A stretch of 64,000 nucleotides of DNA. Source: Nocardia panacis (GTDB lineage Bacteria; Actinomycetota; Actinomycetes; Mycobacteriales; Mycobacteriaceae). The position numbers and the translations under genes were made by a program. The stretch covers positions 434,001-498,000 of the forward strand of contig NZ_QZFU01000036.1 of NCBI RefSeq assembly GCF_003598715.1, given 5' to 3'. This document shows, one piece after another, positions 7,813 to 15,554 of the stretch (positions within the stretch are counted from its first letter, which is position 1; every line of letters starts with the position of its first letter). A model generated the notes under the pieces. The model saw only the letters and a list, made by a program, of their open reading frames with translations. It was not told where the DNA came from and did no database searches.

Positions 7813-8753
7813 TCCCCGAGTCGATGCGACCTGACCGGAGAGCCAACAGGCTGTCCCACCCGCGCGATGTGCAGCAGGCGATCCGGGGCTTCGACGCCCA
7901 GTCGCGTAGCCAACCGGGCGCGGGTGGTGGGGTCGTCGATGATTTGGCTCAGTGGGTGGCTCGCGTAGCCGCGGCGGGTCAGTTCGAGCCAGAGGCGCAG
8001 GAGGGTTCGCCCCGATTCGACGGTGTCGCGACCGGACTGCAGGATGATCACGTCGCCGTCGCCCGCCAGGGGGCCGTTGGATGCGGCGGCCAGGACTCTG
8101 CCGAGTCCGGCGTGCCGCAATGTCGGATAGGCCGCGAGGGCGGTGCGGAGCCCGGTGGCCTCGATTCGGTTGAGGCTCAGTGCCGCATCGGTGAGTCCGT
8201 CACAGCGGTAGCGGGCGTGGTGTGGGCTCAGCCGCAGCCATTCGCGCAGTTCCCGAACGGCGGCCGGGGCGGCGAACAGTTCGCGATCGGCGGCGCGCAG
8301 CAGCAGGCGGACCTCGTGGCAGTCGAGGCGACGCAGTTGCGCGCCATCGGATTTCGCGAGATCGGCCAGCACACCGAAGCCATCGATGTGTCCGGGCCGG
8401 TAGGCGCCCCGGTGCGAGGCGCGGCGGCGAACATCCTCGGTGCGGTACCGGGTTTCATATGGTTGAGCCGCGGGCTCGAGGTATCCGATCCGCCGGTCGC
8501 CCGGATCCGGAACGAAGCCCATCGCCAATCCAGCATCGGCGCAGACGATCAGACAGCATTCCACGAACGCGCCGAGCCCCAGCATCAGATCACGCCCGGT
8601 GGGGTCGCTCGCCGGCAGGGAACGCGCCGGGTCCCAGCCTATTTCGACACGGTCGGACCGATAGGTGAGCACCCATGGCTGCGTATTGTGCGCACTCGGG
8701 GCGCGTCGGAAGTCCGGCTCGAGTGCCCGCACGGCGGCGATATCGAGGGTCAC
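7809..8753 (-). CDS. nitroreductase-fold flavoprotein, Acg type
   Basis: A 314-residue protein with APSAHNTQPW (residues 18-27), the hallmark of Acg-like nitroreductase-fold proteins that bind FMN or related flavins. Length and the C-terminal arginine-rich tail are family-like. Mycobacterial Acg sequesters FMN, while other members reduce or oxidise small molecules. Here it is locked in an operon by four-base overlaps on both sides, between a GNAT-like and a ComB-like gene, and the divergent operon has a second nitroreductase-fold enzyme (SagB type), which argues for a biosynthetic redox step rather than stress response. Confidence 0.75.
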   Translation of the reverse strand: MTLDIAAVRALEPDFRRAPSAHNTQPWVLTYRSDRVEIGWDPARSLPASDPTGRDLMLGLGAFVECCLIVCADAGLAMGFVPDPGDRRIGYLEPAAQPYETRYRTEDVRRRASHRGAYRPGHIDGFGVLADLAKSDGAQLRRLDCHEVRLLLRAADRELFAAPAAVRELREWLRLSPHHARYRCDGLTDAALSLNRIEATGLRTALAAYPTLRHAGLGRVLAAASNGPLAGDGDVIILQSGRDTVESGRTLLRLWLELTRRGYASHPLSQIIDDPTTRARLATRLGVEAPDRLLHIARVGQPVGSPVRSHRLGE

Positions 8754-9814
8754 GTCAGATCCTTTTCGTAGAAGGTGTACCCGTGCAGCGGGTGCCCGCC
8801 CATGGCTCGGAAATGGTGCGCCGAACCGGGATTCGTGTGCTCGACATAGGTGCTCCGCAGGGTGCGATAGCCACCGGCGCGCAGATTGCGCAGCAGTTCC
8901 CGCGACAGGTACCGCATATGCCCGTTTCCCTGTTCGTCGGGAACGGTGCCCTTGATGATGAGCACGGCCTCGCGCCGATACCGCGCTCGTCGAGCGAGCA
9001 GCCGAATCTGATTGCGCAGCCGCAGATCACCGCCCACCGCGACCAGGAATTCCGAGATATCCGGTACGCAGAGCACGAAGGCGATGGGCCGATCGTCCTT
9101 GGTCAGGTACAGCAGCAGCGATTCATCGAGCAGGTGGGCGAGCCCCTCGGTCTGCGCCGCCAATTGCGCCGCGGAGATCTCGGTGTAGTAACCCAGTTGC
9201 GCGAAGGCGGCATTCAGCATCTCCCGCAGGATGGGCAACTGCGCGGCGAACCGGCGGCGCGAGCCGCGATGCAGCCGCACCCCCGGTCCCAACTCCGCAC
9301 CGGCGAATACGGTGTCCGGATCGGCGGTGACCGGGCACATCCAGGTATCGGACTCGAATCGCCTGACGAACCCGAAGGTTTCGTACTCCGAAGGATAGTG
9401 CGCCGGATTCCAGGCACTGTCGATGAATCCGCGTTCCGCGAACCCGGACGTGATGACCCCACCCGCCTGATTGGGCAACAACGCCACCGGGCCGAACACC
9501 CCGCCGCGTCCGACCCGATGCGCCCGCGCCACGATCTCCTCGAACAGCGCGGCCCCCGAGTCCTTTTCGAACTCGGTCAGCCCGAATAGTTGCCGCTCCC
9601 GCCCGAGTTCGGCATCGAAGGCGGCATCGGTGTGCAGTGTCGTCCGCCCGATGACGCGCCCACCGTCGCGCAGCAGATACAGCTCGACACCCTCGCGATA
9701 CCAGCGCCGAATGGTCTGGTGCGGCGTCGGCACATAGCGACGGTCGTGCAATCGCCCCGGCAGTTCCAGGAATTCGCGAAGCTCGCCGGTCCCCTCGACC
9801 CGGTGCCACCTCAT
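8750..9814 (-). CDS. GNAT-like N-acyltransferase (double-domain)
   Basis: A 354-residue protein with two GNAT-like regions: residues about 1-130 (GRVIGRTTLHTD followed by an FGLTEFEKD strand/helix) and about 195-350 with RPIAFVLCVPD and a C-terminal GHMRYLSRELLRNL/STYVEHTN stretch. It resembles the long acetyltransferase-like proteins found beside biosynthetic genes. Predicted to move an acyl group from CoA or a carrier protein to an amine. Stop and start overlap neighbours by four bases on both sides. The classical CoA loop is not obvious, so the acyl donor is uncertain. Confidence 0.6.
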   Translation of the reverse strand: MRWHRVEGTGELREFLELPGRLHDRRYVPTPHQTIRRWYREGVELYLLRDGGRVIGRTTLHTDAAFDAELGRERQLFGLTEFEKDSGAALFEEIVARAHRVGRGGVFGPVALLPNQAGGVITSGFAERGFIDSAWNPAHYPSEYETFGFVRRFESDTWMCPVTADPDTVFAGAELGPGVRLHRGSRRRFAAQLPILREMLNAAFAQLGYYTEISAAQLAAQTEGLAHLLDESLLLYLTKDDRPIAFVLCVPDISEFLVAVGGDLRLRNQIRLLARRARYRREAVLIIKGTVPDEQGNGHMRYLSRELLRNLRAGGYRTLRSTYVEHTNPGSAHHFRAMGGHPLHGYTFYEKDLT

Positions 9815-10251
9815 CGCCGCACCGCCGGGCCAACCGCCTCGTGCGAGAGCGGGGTGAAGGTCGGAATATGGCGCATGACATTCTCTTCCGCCCGCCAGAC
9901 CCCATTGGTGTAGCCGGCGGGGTCGGCGCAGTAGAGCCGGATGTATCCGCCGGTGGCGTGGCGGGCGCCCTCGGTCACCCAGATCATCAGCTTGCGGTGG
10001 TGGCGGCTGCGGGCGAAGGCGAGCAGCGCGTCGCGGTCGGTGAAGAAGGCGATGGTGCCGAGGGTGAGCGGAAACTCGTAATACACCTTGTGCCAGCAGT
10101 ATCCGCGCATCCGCCGCATATCGCGCACCATCCGCAGCCAGGTCAGGGTGAGCACCAAGATCGAGCGGAGGCCGCGGTAGCGGGTGGCCCCGACGAACAT
10201 GGCGGTGGCCTGCCCCTGCGGCGGGGTCTTGCTGAAATCGGTCGTCCTCAT
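9811..10251 (-). CDS. small alpha/beta-barrel protein (DUF4188 / CrtA-like)
   Basis: A 146-residue protein with a GTIAFFTDRDALLAFARS stretch and a preceding helix rich in arginine (MVRDMRRMRG), the look of dimeric ferredoxin-like barrels such as DUF4188 monooxygenase-like proteins and spheroidene monooxygenase. Members bind heme or small organic molecules, but no catalytic residues can be named. It overlaps the upstream PaaK-like gene and the downstream GNAT-like gene by four bases each, so it is an integral operon member. Family assignment is tentative. Confidence 0.45.
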   Translation of the reverse strand: MRTTDFSKTPPQGQATAMFVGATRYRGLRSILVLTLTWLRMVRDMRRMRGYCWHKVYYEFPLTLGTIAFFTDRDALLAFARSRHHRKLMIWVTEGARHATGGYIRLYCADPAGYTNGVWRAEENVMRHIPTFTPLSHEAVGPAVRR

Positions 10252-11801
10252 GAGGTCTGCACCAGATAGCTGTTCTTGAGCTTGGTCATGCCCGCGAAGG
10301 GACCCGCACCGGGTTCGTGCAGGCGCACGCGCAGGTCGGCGGCGGCCGGGTCCTCGCGCAGCGAGGCGGCGAAGTCGCGCGATACCCGCGCCAAGTGGTC
10401 GAGCACTCCGCGACGGCAGGTCTCGGCGAGTATCGGCAGATCGTCGGAATCCATTCCGATGGAATCGATTTCGAGATGCACGACGGGCCGCGATTCGAGG
10501 TCAGGGAGCTCTTCGAGCGCAAGGCAGAACCGCGAGATCCTGTCGGCGTGCGGATTGTCCCGGTACAGGCCGTACTCGATATCCTGCGGGTAGAGGTTGG
10601 CCCCCATGTACGACACGGTGCTGTCGGCGCGCCCGAAGACGAACAGCAGCGGCAGCCGCATGGTGTCTCCCGCCGCGGCCCTGCGACATTCGGCCCAGAG
10701 CTGCGGATCCCGGCGCAGTATCGCCTCCACAGCGGGCAATTCACGCAGCATGACCTCGTCGCCCACGTTGTAGCGCAGTTTGGGCTGCAAGCAGTGCGGG
10801 GAGGTGAGGGTGCACAGCAGTTCGCCGCGCGGGTTCACCTCGAGGTAGGTCTCGAGCGGGTTGTAGTGGAAGATCATCGGCAGCCGCTGCTCGTTCGGCC
10901 CGAGCAGGGCACGGCGCAGCGCGGCGTCCTCGGACAGCCTGCGGCGCAGCCATACGGTGAATCCGGTCTCCGCACCCAGTCCGATGGTGAGATCGCTCGC
11001 GCCGTAACCGGATCGGATCCGCGCGAAGCGCCGTTCCAGGTAGTCGCGCAGCGCCTCGGTCATCGATTCGCCGCCGACCATCCCGCTGATGTGGTACTCG
11101 GCCCACGGGAATCCCGTGGCGTCCAGGCGATCCCGCAGATGCTTCAGGAAAGGCGGATACGCGGCGACGATATAGTCGTAGTCCGGTCCGAAGTGCCGCA
11201 GCGTGTCCATGATCTTGTCCAGATCCGGCCCGGTGTTCTTCACCATCGCGATCCGCGCCATGGCCGCGCCGGTGGTCGTGCCCGTGGCCCAGGCGCCCAT
11301 CGAGTACGCGTTGATGACGAACCGCCGCTGTCCCGGAAAGGCCAGTTCCACATAGCCCGCCGCATTGCGGTAGATGTTGCGCAGCTCGCGCGGCCCGCGC
11401 ACCCAATTGAACGGCGTCCCGGTCGATCCCGAGGATTCGTCGACGATCACGCCTGCCCGGTGCAGCTCGCCCCGATGACAGCGACTCGCCTCGTCGTAGA
11501 CGCCCGCGTAGTTCCGCTTGTCGGTCTCGGGGAAGTCACTGAGTCGCCGTATCTTTCGCGTACCGGACCGCCGCAGGAAGCTGCGATACGCCGGAACGTC
11601 CAGCGCGGCGACCTGACAGGCCAGCAGCGCGTGCCGCGCCGCGAGCCGCCCGAGGGACGGCCGGAAGGTCCGCACCATATACCGCCAGATCGCCGGATCC
11701 ACAGCGGCCGCACCGTATCCCAGCGCCAGCGCACCCGACACCGCCCGCAAGCGGATCAGCCGCCACCGCTCGCGCGATGTGAGCCCCACCCCGTACCTCA
11801 T
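10248..11801 (-). CDS. PaaK-like adenylate-forming enzyme
   Basis: A 517-residue protein resembling phenylacetate-CoA ligase-type AMP-forming enzymes. The phosphate-binding loop ESSGSTGTP (residues 122-130) is clear; GYGASDLTIG and a LRYNVGDEV segment correspond to later adenylation motifs. It should activate a carboxylic acid as acyl-adenylate. ATG at 11801 is chosen since GAGAGGA stands eight bases upstream; an in-frame ATG at 11852 lacks such a site. First gene of the six-gene leftward operon (all later genes overlap or nearly touch), divergent from the peptide/SagB operon. Substrate unknown: an aromatic or fatty acid is as likely as an amino acid. Confidence 0.7.
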   Translation of the reverse strand: MRYGVGLTSRERWRLIRLRAVSGALALGYGAAAVDPAIWRYMVRTFRPSLGRLAARHALLACQVAALDVPAYRSFLRRSGTRKIRRLSDFPETDKRNYAGVYDEASRCHRGELHRAGVIVDESSGSTGTPFNWVRGPRELRNIYRNAAGYVELAFPGQRRFVINAYSMGAWATGTTTGAAMARIAMVKNTGPDLDKIMDTLRHFGPDYDYIVAAYPPFLKHLRDRLDATGFPWAEYHISGMVGGESMTEALRDYLERRFARIRSGYGASDLTIGLGAETGFTVWLRRRLSEDAALRRALLGPNEQRLPMIFHYNPLETYLEVNPRGELLCTLTSPHCLQPKLRYNVGDEVMLRELPAVEAILRRDPQLWAECRRAAAGDTMRLPLLFVFGRADSTVSYMGANLYPQDIEYGLYRDNPHADRISRFCLALEELPDLESRPVVHLEIDSIGMDSDDLPILAETCRRGVLDHLARVSRDFAASLREDPAAADLRVRLHEPGAGPFAGMTKLKNSYLVQTS

Positions 11802-11931
11802 GCCGAAGTCCTCTCCCGAGAGTCGTCCCGGACCTTGCGTCCGGCAATCCATGTCTGCGTCACCCGCAACGCTGTATCCAGCCTCGCCGAAACGGCCGCC
11901 GCGAACACCCGTGCCGGTACCCGAATCCGCT

Positions 11932-11958
11932 AGGTAGGACTACCTGGTCTCGACCAGG
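11932..11958. promoter_or_regulatory. two overlapping dyads in the divergent promoter region
   Basis: AGGTAGGACTACCT (11932-11945, 6-bp arms, 2-bp centre) and CCTGGTCTCGACCAGG (11943-11958, 6-bp arms, 4-bp centre) share three bases. They sit in the 261-base gap between the two operons, about 105 bases before the peptide start and 130 before the PaaK-like start. AGGT/ACCT half-sites recall DtxR/IdeR iron boxes, but the spacing is one base short of that consensus, so the regulator is unknown. Confidence 0.4.
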
Positions 11959-12062
11959 GGATTTCAACTTCGACTGCGCGGCGGGAACTTTCACCGGTAT
12001 CGGTCCGACTCTCTGTGGGACGACGTCGTTGCCCCGTTCCATCCACGCGAGAGGAGTTCATC

Positions 12063-12122
12063 GTGCGTATCACTGTTCGTCGGAAGAAGACCCGCAGCCG
12101 GCTGCTGAACAACCACGGCTGA
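12063..12122 (+). CDS. 19-residue basic peptide: RiPP precursor or attenuator leader
   Basis: GTG at 12063, six bases after a strong AGGAG (12052-12056), opens 19 codons reading (M)RITVRRKKTRSRLLNNHG, then TGA. The first two thirds are rich in Arg/Lys, the end is Leu-Leu-Asn-Asn-His-Gly. It is the first ORF of the rightward operon. A perfect 14-bp hairpin begins seven bases after its stop, and a SagB-type dehydrogenase gene follows 70 bases later. Two readings compete: a short precursor peptide processed by the operon's enzymes, or a leader peptide controlling the hairpin. The quality of the ribosome binding site makes translation very likely. Confidence 0.6.
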   Translation: MRITVRRKKTRSRLLNNHG

Positions 12123-12128
12123 TCCGGA

Positions 12129-12164
12129 CCGGTCGGCGTCCCGCACAGCCGGGACGCCGACCGG
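12129..12164 (+). terminator. 14-bp perfect hairpin between peptide and SagB genes (attenuator-like)
   Basis: CCGGTCGGCGTCCC (12129-12142) is exactly complementary to 12151-12164 around an 8-base loop. It has no T-run. Placed right after the short peptide and before the rest of the operon, it can act as a partial terminator giving more peptide than enzyme transcript, as often seen after RiPP precursors, or as the terminator of a translation-coupled attenuator. Confidence 0.7.
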
Positions 12165-12192
12165 CGCAACCCATCGCATCGGAAGGACTCCC

Positions 12193-13350
12193 GTGGAGTA
12201 CCGCAGGGCCTCGAGCCTCATCATGTATTGGGACTCCGGCGAATTGACCGTCGAGAACTATCTGGAGTCCCGCTCGACCGACGAGGAGAGCGAGAACGCA
12301 CTCGCCCTCGACCCGGCCGCGGTCGAACTGCTCGACCGCTTCGCCGAATGGACCGACGACGCCGCCGTCATCGCCGAATATCCGCAGCACGAACCGGATT
12401 CGGTGCGCAAGGCGATCGAACTGCTGGCCGAGGACGGCCTGCTGCTCACCCGCGAATCCGCCGGACGCGAGGAGAGATTCCTGGCGGCGTGGGCGAATTG
12501 GGGCGAGGAGGCACGCTTCTTCCACTTCGGCACCCGCAATGCCATCTACACCGGCGACAGCCTCGAACAGCGCCGCTCCGACGCCCGCTGGGTGCGCGAG
12601 ACCGGCGGCGAGCCGCCCGCCATCTTCAAGACCTATCCCGATGCGCCGCGCATCTATCTGCCGCGCGTATTCCGGCCGCTCACCGATGATTTCGGCGCGG
12701 TGCTGACCCGCAGGCGCACCCACCGCGTCTTCACCGGCGAACAGGTGAACCTGCACGATTTCGCCACCGCGCTGTTCTACACCTTCGCGCCGATGCAGCT
12801 CTACGACGCGGGCGATCTCGGCACCCTGATGCTGCGCACCAGCCCGTGCGGTGGCGCCAGGCACGAATTGGAGGGCTATGTCGCGGTCCTCGATGTGCAG
12901 GGGGTGCCGCCGGGGCTGTACCACTACAACGCGGAATCGCATGCGCTGGAACTGATCGACGCGGCCTTCGACCGGGATCGCCTGCACCGGGTGACCTACG
13001 AGTCGGAGATGTGCACGCCGTCGGCCTTCGTCTGCTTCGTCACCGCCGTCTACGAGCGCACCATGTACAAGTACCGGCATTCGCGCGCGCTGCGGGTGAC
13101 GCTGCTGTCGGCCGGACATCTCGGGCAGACCTTCGTACTCACCAATACCGCACTGGGACTGGGCGCCTGGCAGAGCGCGGCCTTCCGCGACGACGAGGTG
13201 GACGCGGCGCTCGGTGTGGACGGATTCGCCGAGGGCGCGCTGTACATGTTCGGCGCGGGTATCCCGGTCTACGCCGAGGACGGGATGCCCAAGGGGATCA
13301 CCCGCGCCGGACTGGTGGACCGGGCGGCGCTCGCGAGCGCGGCCGAATAA
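12193..13350 (+). CDS. SagB-type dehydrogenase with N-terminal winged-helix-like segment
   Basis: A 385-residue FMN enzyme of the SagB/ThcOx nitroreductase-fold family, which oxidises thiazolines/oxazolines in azole-containing peptides and is used elsewhere in peptide and cofactor maturation. Residues 1-95 start SLIMYWDSGELTVENYLES, a common N-terminus in this family, and contain a short winged-helix-like stretch (helix about 42-55, then DSVRKAIELLAEDGLLL) that could bind a leader peptide. The catalytic domain runs from about 150 (TRRRTHRVFTGE, TSPCGGARHELEGYV, GAWQSAAF). GTG at 12193 follows GGAAGGA. No YcaO cyclodehydratase is nearby, so the substrate is not a standard azoline. Confidence 0.8.
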   Translation: MEYRRASSLIMYWDSGELTVENYLESRSTDEESENALALDPAAVELLDRFAEWTDDAAVIAEYPQHEPDSVRKAIELLAEDGLLLTRESAGREERFLAAWANWGEEARFFHFGTRNAIYTGDSLEQRRSDARWVRETGGEPPAIFKTYPDAPRIYLPRVFRPLTDDFGAVLTRRRTHRVFTGEQVNLHDFATALFYTFAPMQLYDAGDLGTLMLRTSPCGGARHELEGYVAVLDVQGVPPGLYHYNAESHALELIDAAFDRDRLHRVTYESEMCTPSAFVCFVTAVYERTMYKYRHSRALRVTLLSAGHLGQTFVLTNTALGLGAWQSAAFRDDEVDAALGVDGFAEGALYMFGAGIPVYAEDGMPKGITRAGLVDRAALASAAE

Positions 13351-13360
13351 CGTTCCCCCG

Positions 13361-14527
13361 GTGGTGATCACGACCTACACGACACTGCTGCGGCAGCGCT
13401 GGGTGCCCGCGCTGCTACTGGCGGGCACCCTCGCGCGGCTGCCGTTGCAAATGTATTCGTTCGCGCTGCTGCTGCTCGTGGTGCAGCGCACCGGATCCTT
13501 CGCGACGGCGGGTGCGACCGCAGCAGCGGCGGCCGCCGGCTATGCGGTGGCGGTGCCGGTGCAGGGTCGACTCGTCGACCGCTTCGGTCGGACCCGAATC
13601 CTGGTGCTCACCGCCGCGATCAACCTGGCCGCCTTCGCCATCGTCCCGCTCGCCGTGCGGGCGGGCACGCAGACCCTGCTGGTCGCCGCGGTGCTGCTGG
13701 GCGCGTCGCTGCCACCGGTGGCGGCGGCCCAGCGGGCGCTGTGGCCGGAGGTGGTGGTCGAGGAAGCGGCCCGGCGCACCGCCTTCACCCTCGACGCGCT
13801 GCTGCTGGATCTGGCGCTGGTGGTGGGACCGCTCCTGGTGACGGCGATTTCGGCGGTGCTGGGTCCGCTGTGGGCGGTGGAGGCGGGCGGAGTGGCCATC
13901 GCGGCGGGCACCCTGTGGTTCAGCGGACTGCCGCCCGCGCGCGCGAGATCGGGCCGAAAACGTTCGGGCGCTTTCGCCGGGCCACTGCGTAGTCCGGCGA
14001 TCGTGTTGCTGCTGTGCGGTTCGGTGCTGACCGGAACGTTGCTCGGGGTGGTCCGGGTGACCTTCGTGCGCTTCGCCGACGCGCACGCCGCCCCGCATGC
14101 CGCCGGATTCGCCTTGGCCGCCTATGGACTCGGCAGTCTGGTCGGCGGACTCGCCTACGGCGCGATCCGGTGGTCCGGCGACGCGGCGCGCCGCCTCGCG
14201 CTCATCCTCGCCGGATACGCGGCCGGAGTCGCGCTGCTGGCCTGCGCACCGAATCCGACTGTCCTGGTGGGACTGTGCCTGTTCGCCGGAGTGTGGCTCG
14301 GGCCGACGGTGATCTGCACCTTCGAACTGGTCGGCCGGTGCGCGCCACCGGATGCGGTCACCGAATCGTTCGCCTGGGGTATCACCGCCACCTACTCCGG
14401 TTCGGCACTGGGCAATTCGCTCGGTGGCGCGCTCACCGCGACCGGCGCCGCATTTCTGGTCGCCGCCTGCTGCGCCGCAGTGGCGACACTCGCAATTTCA
14501 CTGGGCCGAAAGGTTTTCCATGCTTAG
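13361..14527 (+). CDS. major facilitator superfamily exporter
   Basis: A protein of about 388 residues with some 12 hydrophobic segments and the loop GRLVDRFGRTRI between helices 2 and 3, the MFS signature. Predicted proton-driven efflux of the operon's product across the plasma membrane. Start is GTG 13361 or 13364; the ribosome binding site is weak, and translation may be coupled to the SagB gene which ends 10 bases upstream. The stop lies inside the next gene's first codons, so export and import genes are joined. Confidence 0.8.
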   Translation: MVITTYTTLLRQRWVPALLLAGTLARLPLQMYSFALLLLVVQRTGSFATAGATAAAAAAGYAVAVPVQGRLVDRFGRTRILVLTAAINLAAFAIVPLAVRAGTQTLLVAAVLLGASLPPVAAAQRALWPEVVVEEAARRTAFTLDALLLDLALVVGPLLVTAISAVLGPLWAVEAGGVAIAAGTLWFSGLPPARARSGRKRSGAFAGPLRSPAIVLLLCGSVLTGTLLGVVRVTFVRFADAHAAPHAAGFALAAYGLGSLVGGLAYGAIRWSGDAARRLALILAGYAAGVALLACAPNPTVLVGLCLFAGVWLGPTVICTFELVGRCAPPDAVTESFAWGITATYSGSALGNSLGGALTATGAAFLVAACCAAVATLAISLGRKVFHA

Positions 14528-15554
14528 ACCACCGCTGCTCGCTCTCGCGGCCCTACTGCTGGCGGGGTGTGGCAGTTCGACGGGCGCCCAGCCCGCCGCC
14601 GTCGCTCCCGGCTACGGCGAGGTGCGGGTGCGCGACTGCCAAGGCATCGAATCCCGTTTCACCGCACCGCCGCAACGGGCACTGGTGCTCACCCCGAGCG
14701 TGTTGGAACCGCTGTATTGGCTCGGCGTCGCCGATCACGTCGCCGATCTCGGACAGCCGCCGCGACCGGGCAGCCTGCCCCCGCAGTTTCGCGCCCAAGC
14801 CGACCAATTGCCCGCGCTGGCCGGGAAGTACGTGGCGGGCGGTGGCTATCAGCCCGTGCCGAAGGAGCAGTTGCTCGCGGCCCGCCCGGATCTGGTGCTC
14901 GGTGGTTTTCCGAGCAATTTCGCCGCCAAAGGCGCGGTGCCGCAGCAGGAATTGGCCGACTCCGGGATCCCGTCCTACCTGGCGTTGAGCACCTCCTGCA
15001 AGCAGGCGCTGGACGGTCCACAGACCGATCTCGGACTGGTCTACCGCGACATCGACAACCTGAGTCGCGTCTTCGGCGTCGCCGATCGTGGCGCGGAACT
15101 CCTCGCGCGAATGCGTGGACAGATCGATGCCGTGTCCGCGCGGGTGGCCAATACCCAGCGCCCCAGTGTGTTTGCGTTCGAATACGACGAGGGGACGCAA
15201 ACACCGAATGTGCCGGGCAACCGCCAGACCGTCAATGCCGTGATCACCCTGGCGGGCGGGCGCAATCTGTTCGACGATATGGACCGCTCCTACGACAAGG
15301 TCGGCTGGGAACCGATCGCGGCGCGCGATCCCGATACCGTGCTGCTCATCATCTATGACACCGGCGAGGAGGCCCGCAATGCGGCGCGTTTCGCCGAGGC
15401 CGAGCGGTTCGTGCGCGAGCAGCCCGCACTGAGTGCCACCAAGGCGGTGCGTGCGGGCCGATTCGCCAGGCTCGTCTACGAATACGGGTCGGTCGGCGGC
15501 GTCCGCAACGCACAGGCCGTGGAATTGCTCGCGGACCAACTGCATCCGCGATGA
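14520..15554 (+). CDS. BtuF/FepB-type substrate-binding lipoprotein
   Basis: A 344-residue lipoprotein: LLALAALLLAGC gives a lipobox with Cys at about residue 17. The mature part shows the periplasmic-binding-protein II fold of cobalamin/siderophore receptors (PPQRALVLTPSVLEPLYWLG; TVNAVITLAGGRNLF; WEPIAARDPDTVLLI; a long linking helix between). It should capture a metal chelate or corrinoid outside the membrane. The ATG at 14520 overlaps the MFS stop by eight bases and the stop overlaps the permease start by four, so all are one transcription unit. Confidence 0.85.
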   Translation: MLRPPLLALAALLLAGCGSSTGAQPAAVAPGYGEVRVRDCQGIESRFTAPPQRALVLTPSVLEPLYWLGVADHVADLGQPPRPGSLPPQFRAQADQLPALAGKYVAGGGYQPVPKEQLLAARPDLVLGGFPSNFAAKGAVPQQELADSGIPSYLALSTSCKQALDGPQTDLGLVYRDIDNLSRVFGVADRGAELLARMRGQIDAVSARVANTQRPSVFAFEYDEGTQTPNVPGNRQTVNAVITLAGGRNLFDDMDRSYDKVGWEPIAARDPDTVLLIIYDTGEEARNAARFAEAERFVREQPALSATKAVRAGRFARLVYEYGSVGGVRNAQAVELLADQLHPR

